The notes: a model not told the origin generated them from the letters alone. A stretch of 64,000 nucleotides of DNA from Oscillospiraceae bacterium (GCA_015069205.1 SVIZ01000001.1:227057-291056), one strand, 5' to 3'; positions 1 to 9,636 are shown, numbered from the stretch's first letter. Made by a program: numbers and translations.

Positions 1-1096
1 CGTCGCCAAGGTAGATGTCATCGTGCTCGGTTATGAGGTTAAGATCCTTGTTATAGAGTTTGGTATTCAAACCCACTCCGACTGCGATCTTCCCGAAAGA
101 ACTCATAACGATCGCATCCTTAGGGATCTCCATGGATGCGGCTATCTTCCATTCACGGTCGTAGAGACTGAGTGTACCATCAGCTGCGATCATGTATCTG
201 TCAGGACATACCTGCCATGAATAAGCTTCGCTGTCATCAACGATGAGATTGCCGTCCATGTCATATACCTTTATGCCCTGGCCGTCAGCCTCCTGCTCTA
301 CGATCACGTTACCGTAAAGTTTTCCTTCTGTCATCTCAAGCGCACTGCTCTGATAGAGAACCTTACCATTTGATGTGTCAATGAGATAATCATTCGGATA
401 GAATTCATTTTTATTGAACAGAAACGCACGGCCATCACCCATATAGCGGACAGTAAGCTGCGCACTTGCAGCATCAAGACCAAGAGCATTTTCATCTATA
501 GTAATATTTTTTGCGAGTATTTCGTTAAAATCCTGATCAATGTACTTTACCCAAATATTACCTTCGCTGTATACGCTTCCGTAAAAGCATTCTCCGTTTT
601 TACCGGTAAAACCTATATTGTAAAGACCGTCATAAACAAGGCCTGAAAACTTTGAGCCGTCATATGAGAGCAATCCGTATTTTGTTACATCACCTTGTGT
701 GCTTCTGACAATATAACAATTCCATTCATCACAGCTGATCACAGAATCAAACACTGCATCACAGATCTGATTTCCGTCCAGATCGATGAGACCGTATGTA
801 TACCTGTTTCCTTCAGGCATCCACTCGTCTTCCTCATAGACTGCGAGGAAAGGAATTACTCTGCCGTGATCTTCGGGAAAATAATCGATCTTTAATTCAG
901 AATCGGGAATCATCGGGATGATCGCTGTATCTGAAGGATCGGTAACATCGGTTTCATCAGGTTCATCACTTTGAACTATGGTGACATCCGTATCGTCGTT
1001 TCTTGTCTCTCTTGCTGTTGTCTCATTTGTTGCGGTACAGCCTGCAACTGATGAGAGCAGGATCAATGTTGATAAAACAACACTTGCTTTTTTCAT
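1..1096 (-). CDS. Putative lipoprotein with WG-like/beta-propeller repeats (C-terminus cut by window edge)
   Basis: The reading frame starts at the ATG complementary to 1094-1096, with AAGGAG about 12 bases upstream, and runs open off the left edge, so the C-terminus is missing. The N-terminus has a lysine pair, a hydrophobic stretch and a lipobox ending SSVAGC near residue 22, followed by a Thr/Asp-rich spacer, as in surface lipoproteins of Gram-positives. The rest has repeated short units such as YGLIDLDGN, YGLLSYDGS and IKVYDMDGN. These resemble WG repeats or blades of a beta-propeller, which read roughly 'state of X, then X as displayed'. Function is unknown; a surface binding or scaffold role is an inference. 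Confidence 0.75.
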   Translation of the reverse strand, partial: MKKASVVLSTLILLSSVAGCTATNETTARETRNDDTDVTIVQSDEPDETDVTDPSDTAIIPMIPDSELKIDYFPEDHGRVIPFLAVYEEDEWMPEGNRYTYGLIDLDGNQICDAVFDSVISCDEWNCYIVRSTQGDVTKYGLLSYDGSKFSGLVYDGLYNIGFTGKNGECFYGSVYSEGNIWVKYIDQDFNEILAKNITIDENALGLDAASAQLTVRYMGDGRAFLFNKNEFYPNDYLIDTSNGKVLYQSSALEMTEGKLYGNVIVEQEADGQGIKVYDMDGNLIVDDSEAYSWQVCPDRYMIAADGTLSLYDREWKIAASMEIPKDAIVMSSFGKIAVGVGLNTKLYNKDLNLITEHDDIYLGD

Positions 1097-1189
1097 GATA
1101 ATAATTCTCCTTGAGTATTAGCTTTCAGGTCCCCTATTGCCTGTAACACTATAAATACAATTCAGAAGAATAAATTGTTGCAGAAAAAC

Positions 1190-1957
1190 TTATTTTCCTT
1201 CAGGATAAATTACCGGAAGCGTAGGAAGATCAGTTGATACCGTCTGCTCTTTGATCTCGGAAACAGGCGTGATCGTGCCGTCGGACCCGAGTCTTACGGG
1301 AATGCCTTTTCCGTTTTTTACAGCTGATGCATAGTCATTGACCGAACTGAGCTTATCTTCGAAAAGCATGCCGCCCATATCATTGTCGTGGAAGAAATGA
1401 ATATCCGATCCTGCTGTCATTGGAAGTCCCAGATCAACAGTATATTCATAACCAAGAGCATTCATGTTGGGCTTGTTTGCAGCGTTATATACTTCGACTC
1501 CGTCGCATGCCGTAGGAGCGAGCTTAATATCAGACAGATAATCCCTCTCTCTAAAAGGATGAGCCTGGATCATGATCCCGCCTGCTTTATGGATGGCATC
1601 TAAAAGCTCATGCCTTGTCATATCCATGATGCACTCGTTGGCGATAAGCCAGTCCTTATCGATTCCGTAGAGCAGATATTCATCTTTATTGAAATTGATC
1701 TCAACACCGAACATGACGAGAAAGTCCTTGCCTTCAGCAGCCTTTAAAGCTCTCTCGTAACCGGACACATATATCTCAACTCTTTCTTTCCAGGGAAGAT
1801 CTTTAGGGACACATGTGTTGCCGTTAAAGAAATGATCCGTAACGACCATTCCGCTATAGCCTTTATCCATCATATAAGAGATATAGTCTTCACCGTGGAC
1901 TTTGCCGCACGCACTTGCCTCGCATGTATGAAGATGTGTCTCGTATAAATATCCCAT
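1190..1957 (-). CDS. PHP-domain metal-dependent phosphoesterase family protein
   Basis: A 255-residue protein with the hallmarks of the PHP (polymerase and histidinol phosphatase) fold. There is an N-terminal HLHT motif at residues 8-11, a VVTDHF motif near residue 40, an IQAHPFRE motif near residue 135, and a GSDIHF motif near 185. These supply the histidine/aspartate metal ligands of the family. Members hydrolyse phosphomonoesters (histidinol phosphate, short oligonucleotides, nucleoside bisphosphates), but the substrate cannot be read from this sequence. It is transcribed alone, divergently from the queuosine module. Confidence 0.85.
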   Translation of the reverse strand: MGYLYETHLHTCEASACGKVHGEDYISYMMDKGYSGMVVTDHFFNGNTCVPKDLPWKERVEIYVSGYERALKAAEGKDFLVMFGVEINFNKDEYLLYGIDKDWLIANECIMDMTRHELLDAIHKAGGIMIQAHPFRERDYLSDIKLAPTACDGVEVYNAANKPNMNALGYEYTVDLGLPMTAGSDIHFFHDNDMGGMLFEDKLSSVNDYASAVKNGKGIPVRLGSDGTITPVSEIKEQTVSTDLPTLPVIYPEGK

Positions 1958-2027
1958 TATCTGTGTCCTTTGTTTTTAATCCCGTCAATGCTAACATTCG
2001 CGCCATTTCAAATCAAGATTATTTGTC

Positions 2028-2056
2028 TTGACCATATAAACAGAAAATGTTATTTT
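2028..2056 (+). promoter_or_regulatory. Probable sigma-A promoter of the queuosine module
   Basis: TTGACC at 2028-2033 and TATTTT at 2051-2056 are separated by exactly 17 bases. Transcription would start near 2063, just ahead of the preQ1 aptamer that begins near 2075. The -10 is a weak match, so position relative to the riboswitch is the main support. Confidence 0.5.
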
Positions 2057-2074
2057 ATGCGTGCTTTTTATGAG

Positions 2075-2118
2075 CCGACAGTTCGTTTGTGCCATCCTGT
2101 CGATAAACAAAACCAGGA
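2075..2118 (+). ncRNA. preQ1-I riboswitch aptamer
   Basis: A compact H-type pseudoknot layout is visible. P1 is CGACAG (2076-2081) with CTGTCG (2097-2102). The loop starts TTCG, and the A-rich tail ATAAACAAAACCAGG (2103-2117) closely matches the tail of known class I preQ1 aptamers of the Thermoanaerobacter type. CAGGA at 2114-2118 can pair with TCCTG at 2170-2174, the 5' arm of the following terminator. Ligand capture of the tail would therefore release the terminator and switch transcription off. The downstream genes (queuosine precursor transporter, queF) fit. The aptamer call rests on this pattern; no covariance search was possible. Confidence 0.75.
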
Positions 2119-2163
2119 CAACCATTTATATCATGTGCTATTAAGTTGCTTATTTGATTGAAT

Positions 2164-2192
2164 GAGGGCTCCTGTTTTTGGGAGCCTTTTTT
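2164..2192 (+). terminator. Riboswitch-controlled intrinsic terminator
   Basis: GGCTCC (2167-2172) pairs with GGAGCC (2181-2186) around an 8-base loop, extended by A-U and G-U pairs, and is followed by a run of six T. It lies between the preQ1 aptamer and the transporter start at 2210. It can be disrupted by the anti-terminator pairing described for the aptamer. Confidence 0.8.
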
Positions 2193-2209
2193 ATTTTGGA
2201 GATTTTAAA

Positions 2210-2890
2210 ATGACAGAAAAGAAAACAGTATCAAAATTATTTATGTGCATCGGCATCATCTTCGTGACATGCCTTTTGCTCTCAAACCTCGTTGCAGGAA
2301 AGCTCTGGGCAGTAACAGAGAATATCACACTTCCCGCTGCGGTCATCCTCTTCCCCGTCACATACATCATCGGTGACGTTTTCACGGAAGTTTACGGATT
2401 CAAGAAAGCAAGAACCATCATCTGGCTTGGATTTGCATGCAGCTTCTTTGCAGTGCTCATCTATCTCCTTACGATCGCCCTTCCCCATCCGGGATACTGG
2501 GAGAACCAGGATGCGTATGCGGCAGTTCTCGGCACCACTCCGAGAGTAGCTATAGCATCATTTGCCGGATATCTTTTCGGTGAGTTCTCAAACTCGATCG
2601 TCTTATCCAGACTGAAAGTTCTTACCAAGGGAAAGAACCTCTGGATCCGTACCATTCTCTCTACAGTTATCGGTGAAGGCCTGGATTCAATTATCTTCAT
2701 TACTATCTCTTTCTGGGGAACAATGGAGAATTCGGTCGTGCTTCAGATGATCCTTTTCCAGTACCTGTTCAAGGTATGCTATGAAGTGCTCTTTACTCCC
2801 GTTACATACTTCGTTGTAAAGAAGATCAAGAAGGCAGAAGGCATCGATACTTTCGATGAAGGCATCAAATACAATCTCATCAGGGGGTAA
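2210..2890 (+). CDS. Queuosine precursor transporter (DUF165/YhhQ family)
   Basis: A polytopic membrane protein of 226 residues from the ATG at 2210, which follows TTGGAG. An upstream in-frame ATG falls inside the riboswitch terminator and was rejected. About six hydrophobic helices are seen. Family-typical stretches include LLLSNLVAGKLW, PVTYIIGDVFTEVYG, and a conserved Asp/Glu pair within membrane segments. YhhQ/QPTR proteins import preQ0 or preQ1, the 7-deazaguanine precursors of queuosine. Control by a preQ1 riboswitch and linkage to queF agree with salvage of precursor. The exact transported species is inferred. Confidence 0.88.
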   Translation: MTEKKTVSKLFMCIGIIFVTCLLLSNLVAGKLWAVTENITLPAAVILFPVTYIIGDVFTEVYGFKKARTIIWLGFACSFFAVLIYLLTIALPHPGYWENQDAYAAVLGTTPRVAIASFAGYLFGEFSNSIVLSRLKVLTKGKNLWIRTILSTVIGEGLDSIIFITISFWGTMENSVVLQMILFQYLFKVCYEVLFTPVTYFVVKKIKKAEGIDTFDEGIKYNLIRG

Positions 2891-2893
2891 CAT

Positions 2894-3376
2894 ATGCGCG
2901 AAAAAGAAGGTCTTACAAAGCTTGGAAGCAACGGTACCCAATACAGCATGGATTACGATCCATCCGTCCTTGAGACATTCATGAACAAGCACCCGGACAA
3001 CGATTATTTTGTTAAGTTCAACTGTCCCGAATTCACGAGCCTGTGCCCCATTACCGGCCAGCCTGACTTCGCTACAATAACGATCTCTTATGTACCGTCC
3101 GAGAAGATGGTCGAGAGTAAATCATTAAAGCTCTACCTGTTCTCATTCCGCAACCATGGCGATTTCCATGAGGACTGCGTAAACATCATAATGAAGGATC
3201 TCATAAAGCTTATGGATCCCAAATACATTGAAGTATGGGGTAAATTCACACCAAGAGGCGGCATATCGATCGACCCGTACTGCAATTACGGCAAGCCCGA
3301 AACAAAGTGGGAAAAGGTTGCAGAAGACAGACTCTTTAACCACGACATGTATCCCGAGAAAGTCGACAACAGATAA
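2894..3376 (+). CDS. queF: NADPH-dependent 7-cyano-7-deazaguanine reductase
   Basis: QueF reduces preQ0 to preQ1 in queuosine biosynthesis. The 160-residue length matches the unimodular (type I) family. Visible signatures are [12 protein letters not shown] near residues 49-60, whose Cys forms the covalent thioimide with substrate; the QueF motif [16 protein letters not shown] near residues 76-91; and HEDC just after it. The start follows CAGGGGG by a few bases and lies 3 bases after the transporter stop, so the two are co-transcribed behind the preQ1 riboswitch. A strong hairpin terminator follows. No other queuosine synthesis genes are in the window, which fits preQ0/preQ1 salvage. Confidence 0.95.
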   Translation: MREKEGLTKLGSNGTQYSMDYDPSVLETFMNKHPDNDYFVKFNCPEFTSLCPITGQPDFATITISYVPSEKMVESKSLKLYLFSFRNHGDFHEDCVNIIMKDLIKLMDPKYIEVWGKFTPRGGISIDPYCNYGKPETKWEKVAEDRLFNHDMYPEKVDNR

Positions 3377-3387
3377 GAAATAATAAA

Positions 3388-3424
3388 CCCCGTTACTGTG
3401 TGCTTAAGGTAACGGGGCTTTTTA
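3388..3424 (+). terminator. Intrinsic terminator after queF
   Basis: CCCCGTTAC (3388-3396) and GTAACGGGG (3409-3417) form a nine-pair stem, followed by CTTTTTAT. It ends the queuosine operon ahead of the converging MATE gene. Confidence 0.9.
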
Positions 3425-3455
3425 TAAACTAATTCTATTTCGGGATGGAATTAAT

Positions 3456-4877
3456 TTATTTCTGTGATGGGGCATACTTTCTGCCGGATCTGCTTACACG
3501 CAGACCGTTCTTACCCGTATGCAAAGCAAGTTTTACAGATGCTTGAACCTTTGAGCCGAAGTAAGCTCTGTATCTGAGCCATGCGGTAAAACCGCTTATG
3601 AGCCAGACTGCACCTGATGAGAGCCAGATGCCCGCTTCTCCGAACCCGAGATATGATGTAAGAAGGATCGGGATTGTGAATCTTCCGATGACTTCGATAA
3701 TGCCGTTAAAGAGTGAGAAGAACGCATCTCCGATGCCGGTAAGAACACCTCTTACAACGTAGATCATGCCGAGTGTCAGATAGAAGATACTTGTGATCCT
3801 GAGGCCCTTTGCCGCAAGTAAAACAACGTCCTGCTCAGGGACAAAGAACGAAGCAATAGCTTTTCCGAATACCTGCATAACAAACATGAGGAATGCCGTA
3901 AGTATTGCCATCATGATAAGGCTGACCTTATAGCCCTTAAGAACACGGTCATTCTTCTTAGCTCCGAAGTTCTGGCCGCTGAATGTTGAAAGTGATGCGG
4001 CAAGAGTCATATAAGGCTGGTGGATGAACTGCTCGATCTTGTTGGTTGCCGTAAATGCGGAGATAACTGTAGTTCCGAAAGTATTTACGACGAACTGAAG
4101 TGCCATGGATGAGATGGCAATCAGTGCGAACTGCAATGACATCGGAACGCCAAGCTTTACGATCTTCATTACCATGCTTCCTGAGATCGAGATATCCTTC
4201 TTCCCGATCGCGAAATACGGATTCTTTTTATATGCATAGATACCGCAAAGGAGTACCGATATGAACTGTGATATGACGGTTGCAAAAGCAGCGCCCTTGA
4301 TCCCCATAGGAATAACAACTACGAGAAGATAGTCCAGACCGACATTGATAAGAGTCGATGCTATGAGGAAATACAAAGGTGATCTTGAGTCACCCAACGC
4401 CTTCAGCATTGAAGATATAAAGTTATAAAGTGAAACGAACAGAAGTCCGACACACATATAGCGTGTATAGAGGACCGCATCTGCCAGGATCAGATCAGGT
4501 GTCTGAAGGAGTTTAAGCAAAAGCGGCGCCGTGGTGAAACCGGCAATTCCAAACACAACGGGTACGATGAGCATAATGAGACCTGTATTAACAATACATT
4601 TCTTAACATTACGGTCATCTTGTGCTCCGTAATACTGGGACACCACGACTCCGCCCCCGCTTCCTATACCGTTACAAAGCGCGAAAAAGAGGAAGGTTAT
4701 CGAGGAAGTCGCGCCTACGGCTGCAAATGCGTCTTTACCGAGGACATTACCGACGATCATCGAGTCGGCCAGATTATAGATCTGCTGAAATACATTGCCG
4801 ATGAGTGTCGGCAATGCGAAAAGCAAAATATGTTTAACAGGGCTTCCCTGTGTCATATCAATTGTATTGCTTCTCAT
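3456..4877 (-). CDS. MATE family efflux transporter
   Basis: A 473-residue integral membrane protein with about twelve hydrophobic segments in two homologous halves. It opens with the family-typical TQGSPVKHILLFALPTLIGNVFQQ stretch and has NLADSMIVG near residue 37 and the second-half counterpart around LGVPMSLQFALI near 245. MATE proteins use Na+ or H+ gradients to export drugs and other organic compounds. The substrate is unknown. It is divergent from the AraC-type gene at 5071, which may control it; that link is positional only. Confidence 0.92.
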   Translation of the reverse strand: MRSNTIDMTQGSPVKHILLFALPTLIGNVFQQIYNLADSMIVGNVLGKDAFAAVGATSSITFLFFALCNGIGSGGGVVVSQYYGAQDDRNVKKCIVNTGLIMLIVPVVFGIAGFTTAPLLLKLLQTPDLILADAVLYTRYMCVGLLFVSLYNFISSMLKALGDSRSPLYFLIASTLINVGLDYLLVVVIPMGIKGAAFATVISQFISVLLCGIYAYKKNPYFAIGKKDISISGSMVMKIVKLGVPMSLQFALIAISSMALQFVVNTFGTTVISAFTATNKIEQFIHQPYMTLAASLSTFSGQNFGAKKNDRVLKGYKVSLIMMAILTAFLMFVMQVFGKAIASFFVPEQDVVLLAAKGLRITSIFYLTLGMIYVVRGVLTGIGDAFFSLFNGIIEVIGRFTIPILLTSYLGFGEAGIWLSSGAVWLISGFTAWLRYRAYFGSKVQASVKLALHTGKNGLRVSRSGRKYAPSQK

Positions 4878-5008
4878 AATTCAATTCTCCACGGTCGTTA
4901 ACTGATTTTCGGTGGGAATTATAATATTAGTGTTCTGTCAAACCTCCTCACTATTTGGTCTGTGATTTATCATTTTTTGTCATCAGGGGAACAAAAAACC
5001 AAAACAAT

Positions 5009-5039
5009 GACATACAAGAGATATTTATGTCTTATATAA
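5009..5039 (+). promoter_or_regulatory. MATE/araC intergenic promoter elements with small inverted repeat
   Basis: GACATA (5009-5014) and TATGTC (5026-5031) form an inverted repeat directly abutting a -10-like TATAAT at 5034-5039. The ATG of the AraC-type gene lies about 30 bases downstream. It is a candidate regulator site in the divergent intergenic region. The -35 is not clear. Confidence 0.35.
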
Positions 5040-5070
5040 TTAATTCACTACTGAAATGGAAAGTTAGCAT

Positions 5071-5940
5071 ATGGATTACAGCAATTACGAGATCTACGAT
5101 TTTGACCATGTAAGTTCTTTTAACATGTCCACTGGATATGCGGAAAGGAGCTATAAGGCTCACTGGCATTCATATGGTGAAATACTGCTCGTTGGCCCTG
5201 ATATGCCGAATATTTACTGTGTAAGCAGGAATACATATGAGCTTGACCCGGACGATATCGTACTTGTATGGCCGATGGAAATGCATTCGATCACAGATGC
5301 AGACAGGGCCAATTCGCTTGTAGTCCAGTTCTCGAACGCTTTTATCAATTCGCTTTTTGATCTGCGCCGCATTATGCACCTTTACAGTAACCTGCATGTT
5401 ATCCGTGCGAAGACCCACCCTGAGCTTGCCCAAAAGCTCAAAGAGATAATCTGTAAAATGAAAGACCTCTTCTTCTCAGGAAGATCAGACCGTGAGATCA
5501 GATGCTGCATGCTTCTTATGGAATTTATGCTGACACTTCTCGATTACAGGAAAGAACTTGCTCCTGAACTCAAAGTGGAAGACCAGTACGGATACAGCGA
5601 TGATGTTTTGAAGAGACTGATGTCCGTCACCGATTACATAAAGAACAATCTCACCGCAGATGATCTGTCACAGGCCGCAATGGCCGAGATGGCCGGCATC
5701 AGCAAGGACTATTTCTCCAGGATCTTCAAGAATGTTACCGGCATGAACTACAATAAATGGCTGAACACGATAAGACTTGAGAAAGCTTCCGAACTGCTGA
5801 CTGAAGAAGGACACACACTGACCGAGATTGCCATGCTCTCGGGCTTCCAGAGCATCCCGAGTTTTAACAGGGTATTCCGCGAAGAAAAAGGAATGGCACC
5901 CGGCGAATACAGGGCACTGTTTGTTAAGAACGATAAATGA
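5071..5940 (+). CDS. AraC family transcriptional regulator with N-terminal cupin
   Basis: A 289-residue regulator. The first roughly 150 residues form a cupin-like sensor region (AHWHSYGEILLV near residue 30, DDIVLVWPMEMH near 60). The last 100 residues carry the two helix-turn-helix units of AraC proteins: LSQAAMAEMAGISKDYFSRI near 205 and LTEIAMLSGFQSIPSFNRVF near 255. AraC/cupin proteins typically sense sugars or small metabolites and activate nearby transport or catabolic genes. The divergent MATE gene is the nearest candidate target. Confidence 0.92.
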   Translation: MDYSNYEIYDFDHVSSFNMSTGYAERSYKAHWHSYGEILLVGPDMPNIYCVSRNTYELDPDDIVLVWPMEMHSITDADRANSLVVQFSNAFINSLFDLRRIMHLYSNLHVIRAKTHPELAQKLKEIICKMKDLFFSGRSDREIRCCMLLMEFMLTLLDYRKELAPELKVEDQYGYSDDVLKRLMSVTDYIKNNLTADDLSQAAMAEMAGISKDYFSRIFKNVTGMNYNKWLNTIRLEKASELLTEEGHTLTEIAMLSGFQSIPSFNRVFREEKGMAPGEYRALFVKNDK

Positions 5941-6014
5941 TCTTTTGATTTTGTCGACAGGTCTTTTTCAAATAGTCAGGGGCTATCGCATTTGTTTTGC
6001 AACAGCCCCATTTT

Positions 6015-9000
6015 TCACTTTCGGGTCTTATACTTGACCATCTCTTCAAGCTCTAAAGGCTTGGCGTAATAGTATCCCTGGAAGCTCTCAACATGATACT
6101 TCTGAAGGATGTCTCTCATGCCTGCCGTCTCAACTCCTTCGACACAGACCTTTGCTCCGAACAGTGAAGCCAGGCCGGCGAAATACTTGATGAGTTCTCT
6201 CTCGACTTCGTCTTCTTCCACTCTCATTACAAAGCCTCTGTCGATCTTAATGATATCGAAAGGAAGCTCCTTAACGATGCTGACCGAAGAGAATCCCGTA
6301 CCGAAGTCATCAAGTGCAACAAGGATGCCCCGTGACTTAAGGTTTGCTATGACATTTTTAAGAAGGTCGATATCAAGAAGTCTGCATCTTTCCGTAACTT
6401 CGAAGCAGAGATTTTCCGGAGGATATTCCATCTCTTCAAGAATACGGAATACCATATCCACGAAGTCAGGCTTCTCAAGCTGGGTATATGAGAGGTTGAT
6501 GTTCATTACAAAGCCCGGATTCTTTTTCAGGATCTTCTTGGCCGCGTAAGCCGCTTCCCTGATTATCCATTCGCCGAGCTCCGGAAAAAGCGGATCTGCT
6601 TCAATGAGCGGAATAAACTGATCCGGCGGAACTACACCATAGGCATCGCTCTTCCATCGAAGCAGCGCTTCTGCTCCGATAACCTGCTCTGTCTGCGCAT
6701 CTACAACAGGCTGATAGAGCAGATAGAATCCCTTGTATCCGTGCATGATGGAAGCGCGGATAGCGTGGATCTTCTCGAGTCTCTGCTTATTATCGTCACT
6801 ATAGTCATTATGGAACAGTACCAGATCACCCTGGTTGCGTGATTTGGATTCCACATATGCAAAGTTAAGGCAGGCATATGCAGTCTGTGAGTCTAGATCA
6901 AAGCTGTCGAGCTTAAGAACACCACAGTTTGTCTCTAGCAGGATCCTCTTGTTATCAACAAAGAAATCCTCGCGGAAGAAGTTGCGGAAGCCTATATATT
7001 TTTCATGTACTTCATCGAGTGAGAAAGAATTGCTTATTATCGCAAACTTGGTTCCGTCAATTCTGTAGCAGGATCCGGTATTACCTGTAACCTCAAATAT
7101 TTTTCTTGCAAAGAGCTGAAGAACACGGTTACCGAAGTGATATCCGTATACTTCGTTTATCTCAGAGAACTTGCTTATGCCGACAACGATAGCGATTATC
7201 TCAGCCTGTCTCTTTATGCAGCTGTCAAGTTCATCAAAGAAACCATACTGGTTGCGAAGGCCGGTCAGCGTATCAATGTGACCCTGTACTCCGTGGCTTC
7301 TTATAGTACCTACGAAATAATCAGGTTCACCTGAATTGTCACGCAAAACCACCCCTCTGCAGGTACACACATCATATTCACCGTTGGTCTTAAGTGCACG
7401 GTACTGCATGTCATGTCCGGAAGAATTGCCTGCAAATATCTCAGCAATACCCTTGTGATATGCTTCACGGTCATCAGGGTGAATGAATCCTTCCCAAATG
7501 TCGCCTGCACCATACATGTACTCAGAAGGAAGCCCGTACGTATCGACAGCATTTTTTGACCATTTTGAGTAGTCGTACTTCATATCGCAAAGATAGACAT
7601 AAGTGCCTTCAGAGACTACCTCGTATGACTTAAACATTGCCTCAAGCAGCTTTCTTCTGTCTTCGGTTATGACCTTCTCGCCAACATTTTCTGACGAATA
7701 TGTCTCAGAGCGGTGCTTCATCTCCTTAAGCTGGGCTTTGTTCTCATACATGCGCCTGTCTGCACGCTGATATATCTCTTCTACCGTATTGTCGGCGTTA
7801 AATTTATACTCGGAGATACCCGAAGCGATAACAGGGCCATGACCTATTCTTATGTTCTCTTCGATATGCTTTCTGAATGTGTTTAAGATGTTTTCGCGGT
7901 CAATAAAATCTTTATCCATCATCACAACGGCAAATTCATCACCGCCGACCCTGAAAACAGGACTGTGCGCAAACGTCCTGCAGATAAGTTTGCAGGCCTC
8001 TTTAATGAGCTCATCGCCCGCTTTGTGTCCCTGGGTATCGTTAACGAGCTTAAGATCATTGACATCACACATGACAATTCCAAAGGGTTCATTAATCTTA
8101 TCATCGATTTTCTTCTGAAGTTCTTTCTCATATTCATGATAAGCAGTGATGTTTCTCGTGCCTGTGAGGCTGTCACGTCTGGCCATCTCATTTGCCATCG
8201 TTAGCGCCCTGTTATGCTCGTTCTCTTTCCTCACATCATCATCACGGTTTTCAATGCAGATGATAAGATGTGATCTGTCAGAAGACCAGCTGACTGTCAT
8301 TCGGGTGTATTTGGGATCATTGCCGTCTACTACCATTCGATAATCTTCAACAACCTGTTTGGTATCTTCCAGACGCGAGATCAGATTATCTTTGTTGATA
8401 AATAGCTTTATGCGTTCCCTGTCATCCGGATAAATGATCTTATCGACATTGCCCGTTGCTGTGCCGAAAAAGTCTTCGCCTTCTTCCTGGACCTCTAATT
8501 CTCCCACAATATTATGCATAGCAAATTCCACATAATAATCAGTTCTGGCATCGACATAGTAAATGATGTCATACTGGGCAGCCAGGCTCTCTGCTATCTG
8601 CGAATAAGTGATGCTTCTTTCCTGTGTACGTTTAAATTCAAGATTTGCCTTAACTTCTTCATCGATATTTTCAACGCATATGATGATGTGTTTTTTATCG
8701 TGGGTCAGCATCGTTAAAAGTCGCACATTCTTCACCGAACCATTTACGATCATACGGTAATTTGTAGTATATGATTCTCTGCGCTTGAGTTTATTCAGCA
8801 TTGCATCCTTGTAATGCAGCTTAAGAATCCTTTCCTGATCTTCCGGGTGCACGATCCTTCGGATGTTTTTTCTGCTCTCGGCAAAGAAATCACCGCCTTC
8901 GGCCGGTACATTAAGGTCCTTGTACTCCTCAGTGGAACTGATCTCAATATACTTGCCGGTCTCGGAATTAATGTAATAAAGGGTATCAAAACGCTCGGCC

Positions 9001-9467
9001 AGACTGGATGTGATCTGGTTGTATCTTTCCTTTTGAACGGCCAGGATTTTTGCTTTTTCGCGTCTTTTGTATTCCTCGTCAATATTGATTACACCGAGAA
9101 TAAAATAGTCGGAATGATCATCCAGGCCACGGATCATTCTCAAAGAATGCCAGGTAGGGACACCGTTTATCATCAGACGGTATTCGATATTCTGCATGCT
9201 GCCCTTCTTCATGGCAGCCAAAAGGTTTTCTTTCTGGATGTCCTCTATGAAAATATGCTGGTCTTCTTTATATATGACCTTCTTGCAGTCACGGATGATG
9301 TTCTTGAAGAAGTCATCGCCGCCCTGCTCAAGACTGAGCGAATGGAATTCAGGGTTAACTGAATACCAATAATATTCGTTCGTAATGGCATTAACATAGT
9401 AAACGCTTGAATAATCAACAAGTAATGCTTCAGATATTTTCTTGAATATCAAATCCTGTGCTGCCAT
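6015..9467 (-). CDS. Multidomain PAS-GGDEF-PAS-GGDEF(degenerate)-EAL cyclic-di-GMP protein
   Basis: A 1150-residue protein starting at the ATG complementary to 9465-9467, which is preceded by GGAGGAG; a further upstream ATG has no such site. Three similar PAS-like units fill roughly residues 1-430. A GGDEF domain follows with an intact VGGDEF motif near residue 509. After another PAS-like unit comes a second GGDEF domain whose signature reads DGTKF near residue 806, so it should be catalytically dead. The EAL domain has EALLRW near 933 and DDFGTGFSS near 1055, with the usual acidic metal ligands. No RxxD product-inhibition site is seen before the active GGDEF. No transmembrane segment is obvious, so it is probably cytoplasmic. 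It could make or degrade cyclic-di-GMP. Confidence 0.93.
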   Translation of the reverse strand: MAAQDLIFKKISEALLVDYSSVYYVNAITNEYYWYSVNPEFHSLSLEQGGDDFFKNIIRDCKKVIYKEDQHIFIEDIQKENLLAAMKKGSMQNIEYRLMINGVPTWHSLRMIRGLDDHSDYFILGVINIDEEYKRREKAKILAVQKERYNQITSSLAERFDTLYYINSETGKYIEISSTEEYKDLNVPAEGGDFFAESRKNIRRIVHPEDQERILKLHYKDAMLNKLKRRESYTTNYRMIVNGSVKNVRLLTMLTHDKKHIIICVENIDEEVKANLEFKRTQERSITYSQIAESLAAQYDIIYYVDARTDYYVEFAMHNIVGELEVQEEGEDFFGTATGNVDKIIYPDDRERIKLFINKDNLISRLEDTKQVVEDYRMVVDGNDPKYTRMTVSWSSDRSHLIICIENRDDDVRKENEHNRALTMANEMARRDSLTGTRNITAYHEYEKELQKKIDDKINEPFGIVMCDVNDLKLVNDTQGHKAGDELIKEACKLICRTFAHSPVFRVGGDEFAVVMMDKDFIDRENILNTFRKHIEENIRIGHGPVIASGISEYKFNADNTVEEIYQRADRRMYENKAQLKEMKHRSETYSSENVGEKVITEDRRKLLEAMFKSYEVVSEGTYVYLCDMKYDYSKWSKNAVDTYGLPSEYMYGAGDIWEGFIHPDDREAYHKGIAEIFAGNSSGHDMQYRALKTNGEYDVCTCRGVVLRDNSGEPDYFVGTIRSHGVQGHIDTLTGLRNQYGFFDELDSCIKRQAEIIAIVVGISKFSEINEVYGYHFGNRVLQLFARKIFEVTGNTGSCYRIDGTKFAIISNSFSLDEVHEKYIGFRNFFREDFFVDNKRILLETNCGVLKLDSFDLDSQTAYACLNFAYVESKSRNQGDLVLFHNDYSDDNKQRLEKIHAIRASIMHGYKGFYLLYQPVVDAQTEQVIGAEALLRWKSDAYGVVPPDQFIPLIEADPLFPELGEWIIREAAYAAKKILKKNPGFVMNINLSYTQLEKPDFVDMVFRILEEMEYPPENLCFEVTERCRLLDIDLLKNVIANLKSRGILVALDDFGTGFSSVSIVKELPFDIIKIDRGFVMRVEEDEVERELIKYFAGLASLFGAKVCVEGVETAGMRDILQKYHVESFQGYYYAKPLELEEMVKYKTRK

Positions 9468-9595
9468 ATTCTCCTCCGGAAGGCCATATCTGGCGCCTTC
9501 ATGTCCTTTAGGCAATTAACAAGTTCTTCAGCAATTATATCAAAATAATTTAACTCTCACCTTTATAAAACCTAAAAAGATATTTTTATTATAAA

Positions 9596-9622
9596 CAGTC
9601 AGTATGTCGATATGATTGACTG
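9596..9622 (+). promoter_or_regulatory. Inverted repeat upstream of ABC transporter operon
   Basis: CAGTCA (9596-9601) and TGACTG (9617-9622) form an inverted repeat centred upstream of the promoter-like elements at 9637-9668. It could be an operator for the ABC transporter genes. No regulator can be assigned. Confidence 0.3.
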
Positions 9623-9636
9623 GCTGTAAACAAAAA

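Noticed and set aside
9468..9515. Extended N-terminus (start at 9515) for the PAS/GGDEF/EAL protein
   Set aside because: The internal ATG at 9467 has a strong GGAGGAG ahead; the upstream one has none.
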